A stretch of DNA of 6,832 bases from the NCBI GenBank assembly GCA_964637035.1, contig CAZWTU010000086.1, forward strand, positions 1 through 6,832. The letters are read 5' to 3'. A model generated the notes under the pieces. The model was not told the DNA's origin. It saw only the letters and a program-made list of their open reading frames with translations, and made no database searches. Both the position numbers and the translations under genes were made by a program. This DNA comes from CAZMMV01 sp964637035 (GTDB taxonomy: Bacteria; Bacillota; Clostridia; Tissierellales; Tissierellaceae). Positions 6,176 to 6,832 of the stretch are shown here, piece by piece (positions within the stretch are counted from its first letter, which is position 1; each line of letters opens with the position of its first letter).

Positions 6176-6203
6176 AAAATAGGCCCTAGGGCTTATTTTT
6201 TTT
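6176..6203 (+). terminator. Rho-independent terminator after proC
   Basis: Arms 6176-6185 (AAAATAGGCC) and 6190-6199 (GGCTTATTTT) pair over 10 positions with one G-U, around a 4-nt loop (CTAG), and the T-run spans 6196-6203. It lies about 70 nt after the proC stop, further than usual, leaving a short structured 3' region between. It insulates proC from the gntR-type operon. Confidence 0.82.
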
Positions 6204-6231
6204 GGGAAATATAATAATTTATTTAAACATC

Positions 6232-6260
6232 TTGACAACTATAGAATGTTGGTGTACTAT
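6232..6260 (+). promoter_or_regulatory. Sigma-A promoter of the GntR/ABC operon
   Basis: A perfect -35 consensus TTGACA (6232-6237) is followed after 17 bp by TACTAT (6255-6260, four of six). It is about 40 nt upstream of the regulator start and directly after a terminator. This is the best-looking promoter in the window. Its -10 is embedded in a long dyad (6247-6278), which suggests control by steric blocking. Confidence 0.72.
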
Positions 6261-6278
6261 ATAATTAATACACTAACA
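6247..6278 (+). promoter_or_regulatory. Putative GntR (YtrA-type) operator overlapping the -10
   Basis: A 32-bp imperfect inverted repeat is centred at 6262/6263. The left half is TGTTGGTGTACTA and the right half TAATACACTAACA; 12 of 16 position pairs are complementary. The inner half-sites are GTGTA and TACAC. It covers the -10 box and the likely transcription start of the operon that encodes a YtrA-type repressor, so autorepression is the natural reading. Half-sites of the GTGTA/TACAC kind are, from memory, what has been described for YtrA regulators in Bacillus; I could not check this. Confidence 0.65.
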
Positions 6279-6301
6279 CATACGTAGACGGAGGTGAAGT
6301 A

Positions 6302-6661
6302 ATGGATTTTAAAAACAATCTACCCATTTATATTCAAATATTAAATTTAATTAAGGAAGACATAGTTTCTGGCAAAATAAAGGGAGGGGAAAAATTGGAA
6401 TCAGTGAGAGAATTATCAAGGGAATTTAAAGTAAACCCTAATACCATTCAAAGAGCTTATCAAGAACTTGAAAGGGAAGATTTGGTATTTACTCAAAGAG
6501 GAATGGGAACTTTCGTAACAGAGGATGAAAGAATGATCATGGAACTAAAACGAAGTATGGCTTCAAATATGGTTAAATCATTTGTAAATAATATGGAATC
6601 TATAGGTTATGAAAAGGATGAAATAATCCACCTAATAAAAGAAAGGCTAGAGGAGGAATAG
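6302..6661 (+). CDS. GntR-family transcriptional regulator, YtrA subfamily
   Basis: A 119-aa cytoplasmic DNA-binding protein. The N-terminal winged helix-turn-helix (about residues 8-74) is canonical GntR: PIYIQILNLIKEDIVSGKI, GEKLESVRELSREFKV, recognition helix around NPNTIQRAYQELE (45-57), and wing LVFTQRGMGTFV (61-72). The C-terminal part is only about 45 residues, predicted as two helices, far shorter than the ligand domains of FadR, HutC or MocR types; this short tail marks the YtrA subfamily, which dimerises through it. YtrA regulators sit first in ABC transporter operons and repress them; in Bacillus subtilis the ytr operon is induced by certain cell-wall antibiotics. Here an ABC ATPase gene follows after 2 nt and a matching dyad covers the promoter, so autoregulation of the operon is likely. 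A strong ribosome site, GGAGGTGA, lies 7 nt before the ATG. The inducing signal cannot be read from the sequence. Confidence 0.93.
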   Translation: MDFKNNLPIYIQILNLIKEDIVSGKIKGGEKLESVRELSREFKVNPNTIQRAYQELEREDLVFTQRGMGTFVTEDERMIMELKRSMASNMVKSFVNNMESIGYEKDEIIHLIKERLEEE

Positions 6662-6663
6662 TT

Positions 6664-6832
6664 ATGGGAAATATTTTAGAAATAAAAGAACTTACTAAGT
6701 CTTATTCAAATAAAAAGGCTTTAAACAATTTATCCTTAGAATTAGAAAAGGGAAAAGTAGTAGGAATTTTAGGGCCCAATGGTAGTGGGAAAACTACTTT
6801 AATTAAAATAATTACAGGTATATTAAGGCAAT
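6664..6832 (+). CDS. ABC transporter ATP-binding protein, N-terminal part (3' truncated by window)
   Basis: The first 56 residues of an ABC ATPase run off the right edge. They start ILEIKELTKSYSNKKALNNL, the usual first strands of an ABC nucleotide-binding domain with the A-loop aromatic (Y14), and reach the Walker A motif GPNGSGKT (residues 37-44). The GPNGSGKTT form is typical of ATPases of the drug/antibiotic exporter and YtrB-like group, unlike the GKSGSGKST of the MacB-type ATPase at 3659. The ATG is 2 nt after the regulator stop, and its AGGAGG ribosome site (6651-6656) lies inside the regulator's last codons, so the two genes are almost certainly translated from one transcript. Signature and Walker B lie beyond the window. 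The permease partner should follow downstream; it is not visible here. Confidence 0.93.
   Translation, partial: MGNILEIKELTKSYSNKKALNNLSLELEKGKVVGILGPNGSGKTTLIKIITGILRQ

Overview
This window is AT-rich DNA with strong purine-rich Shine-Dalgarno sites, abundant AUA, AGA and UUA codons, an SLH-domain protein, a duplicated FtsX-type ABC exporter and a YtrA-type GntR regulator. Together these point to a low-GC Gram-positive bacterium, most likely a member of the Clostridia or Tissierellia. That placement is inferred from style and gene content; no rRNA or other marker is present. Every supported gene is on the + strand.

Layout. (1) Bases 2-292 are the 3' end of an S-layer-homology (SLH) surface protein, closed by a perfect 15-bp terminator hairpin at 314-350. 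(2) Bases 353-4321 hold a two-gene ABC exporter unit: a promoter with an extended -10, a permease of about 1068 aa made of two fused FtsX/MacB-type halves with two very large extracellular domains, and a MacB/LolD-type ATPase 14 nt downstream. (3) Bases 4414-5113 hold a divergent PII-like signalling protein and a 98-aa, three-helix holin-like membrane protein, followed by a terminator at 5132-5178. No convincing terminator separates blocks 2 and 3, so read-through is possible. (4) Bases 5294-6106 are proC (pyrroline-5-carboxylate reductase, last step of proline synthesis), probably transcribed alone and ended by the terminator at 6176-6203. (5) Bases 6232-6832 start another operon: a consensus -35 promoter overlapped by a long imperfect dyad, a 119-aa YtrA-type GntR repressor, and 2 nt later an ABC ATPase cut off by the window edge.

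How the parts work together. Two independent ABC systems are present. The first pairs a large-ectodomain permease with its own ATPase, a design used for export or extraction of peptides, lipoproteins or antimicrobials at the membrane. The second has the layout of ytr-type operons, which in Bacillus subtilis respond to cell-wall-active antibiotics, with the GntR protein probably repressing its own promoter through the dyad. With the SLH protein, the region leans towards the cell envelope; proC is a housekeeping gene in between. The least explained part is the PII-like plus small-membrane-protein pair: the PII-like protein has lost recognisable T-loop and B-loop features, and the membrane protein looks holin-like but has no lysin beside it.

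Gene-free stretches are all shorter than about 200 bases and hold only the promoters, terminators and weak hairpins listed. I see no tRNA, rRNA, CRISPR array, insertion sequence or clear riboswitch.
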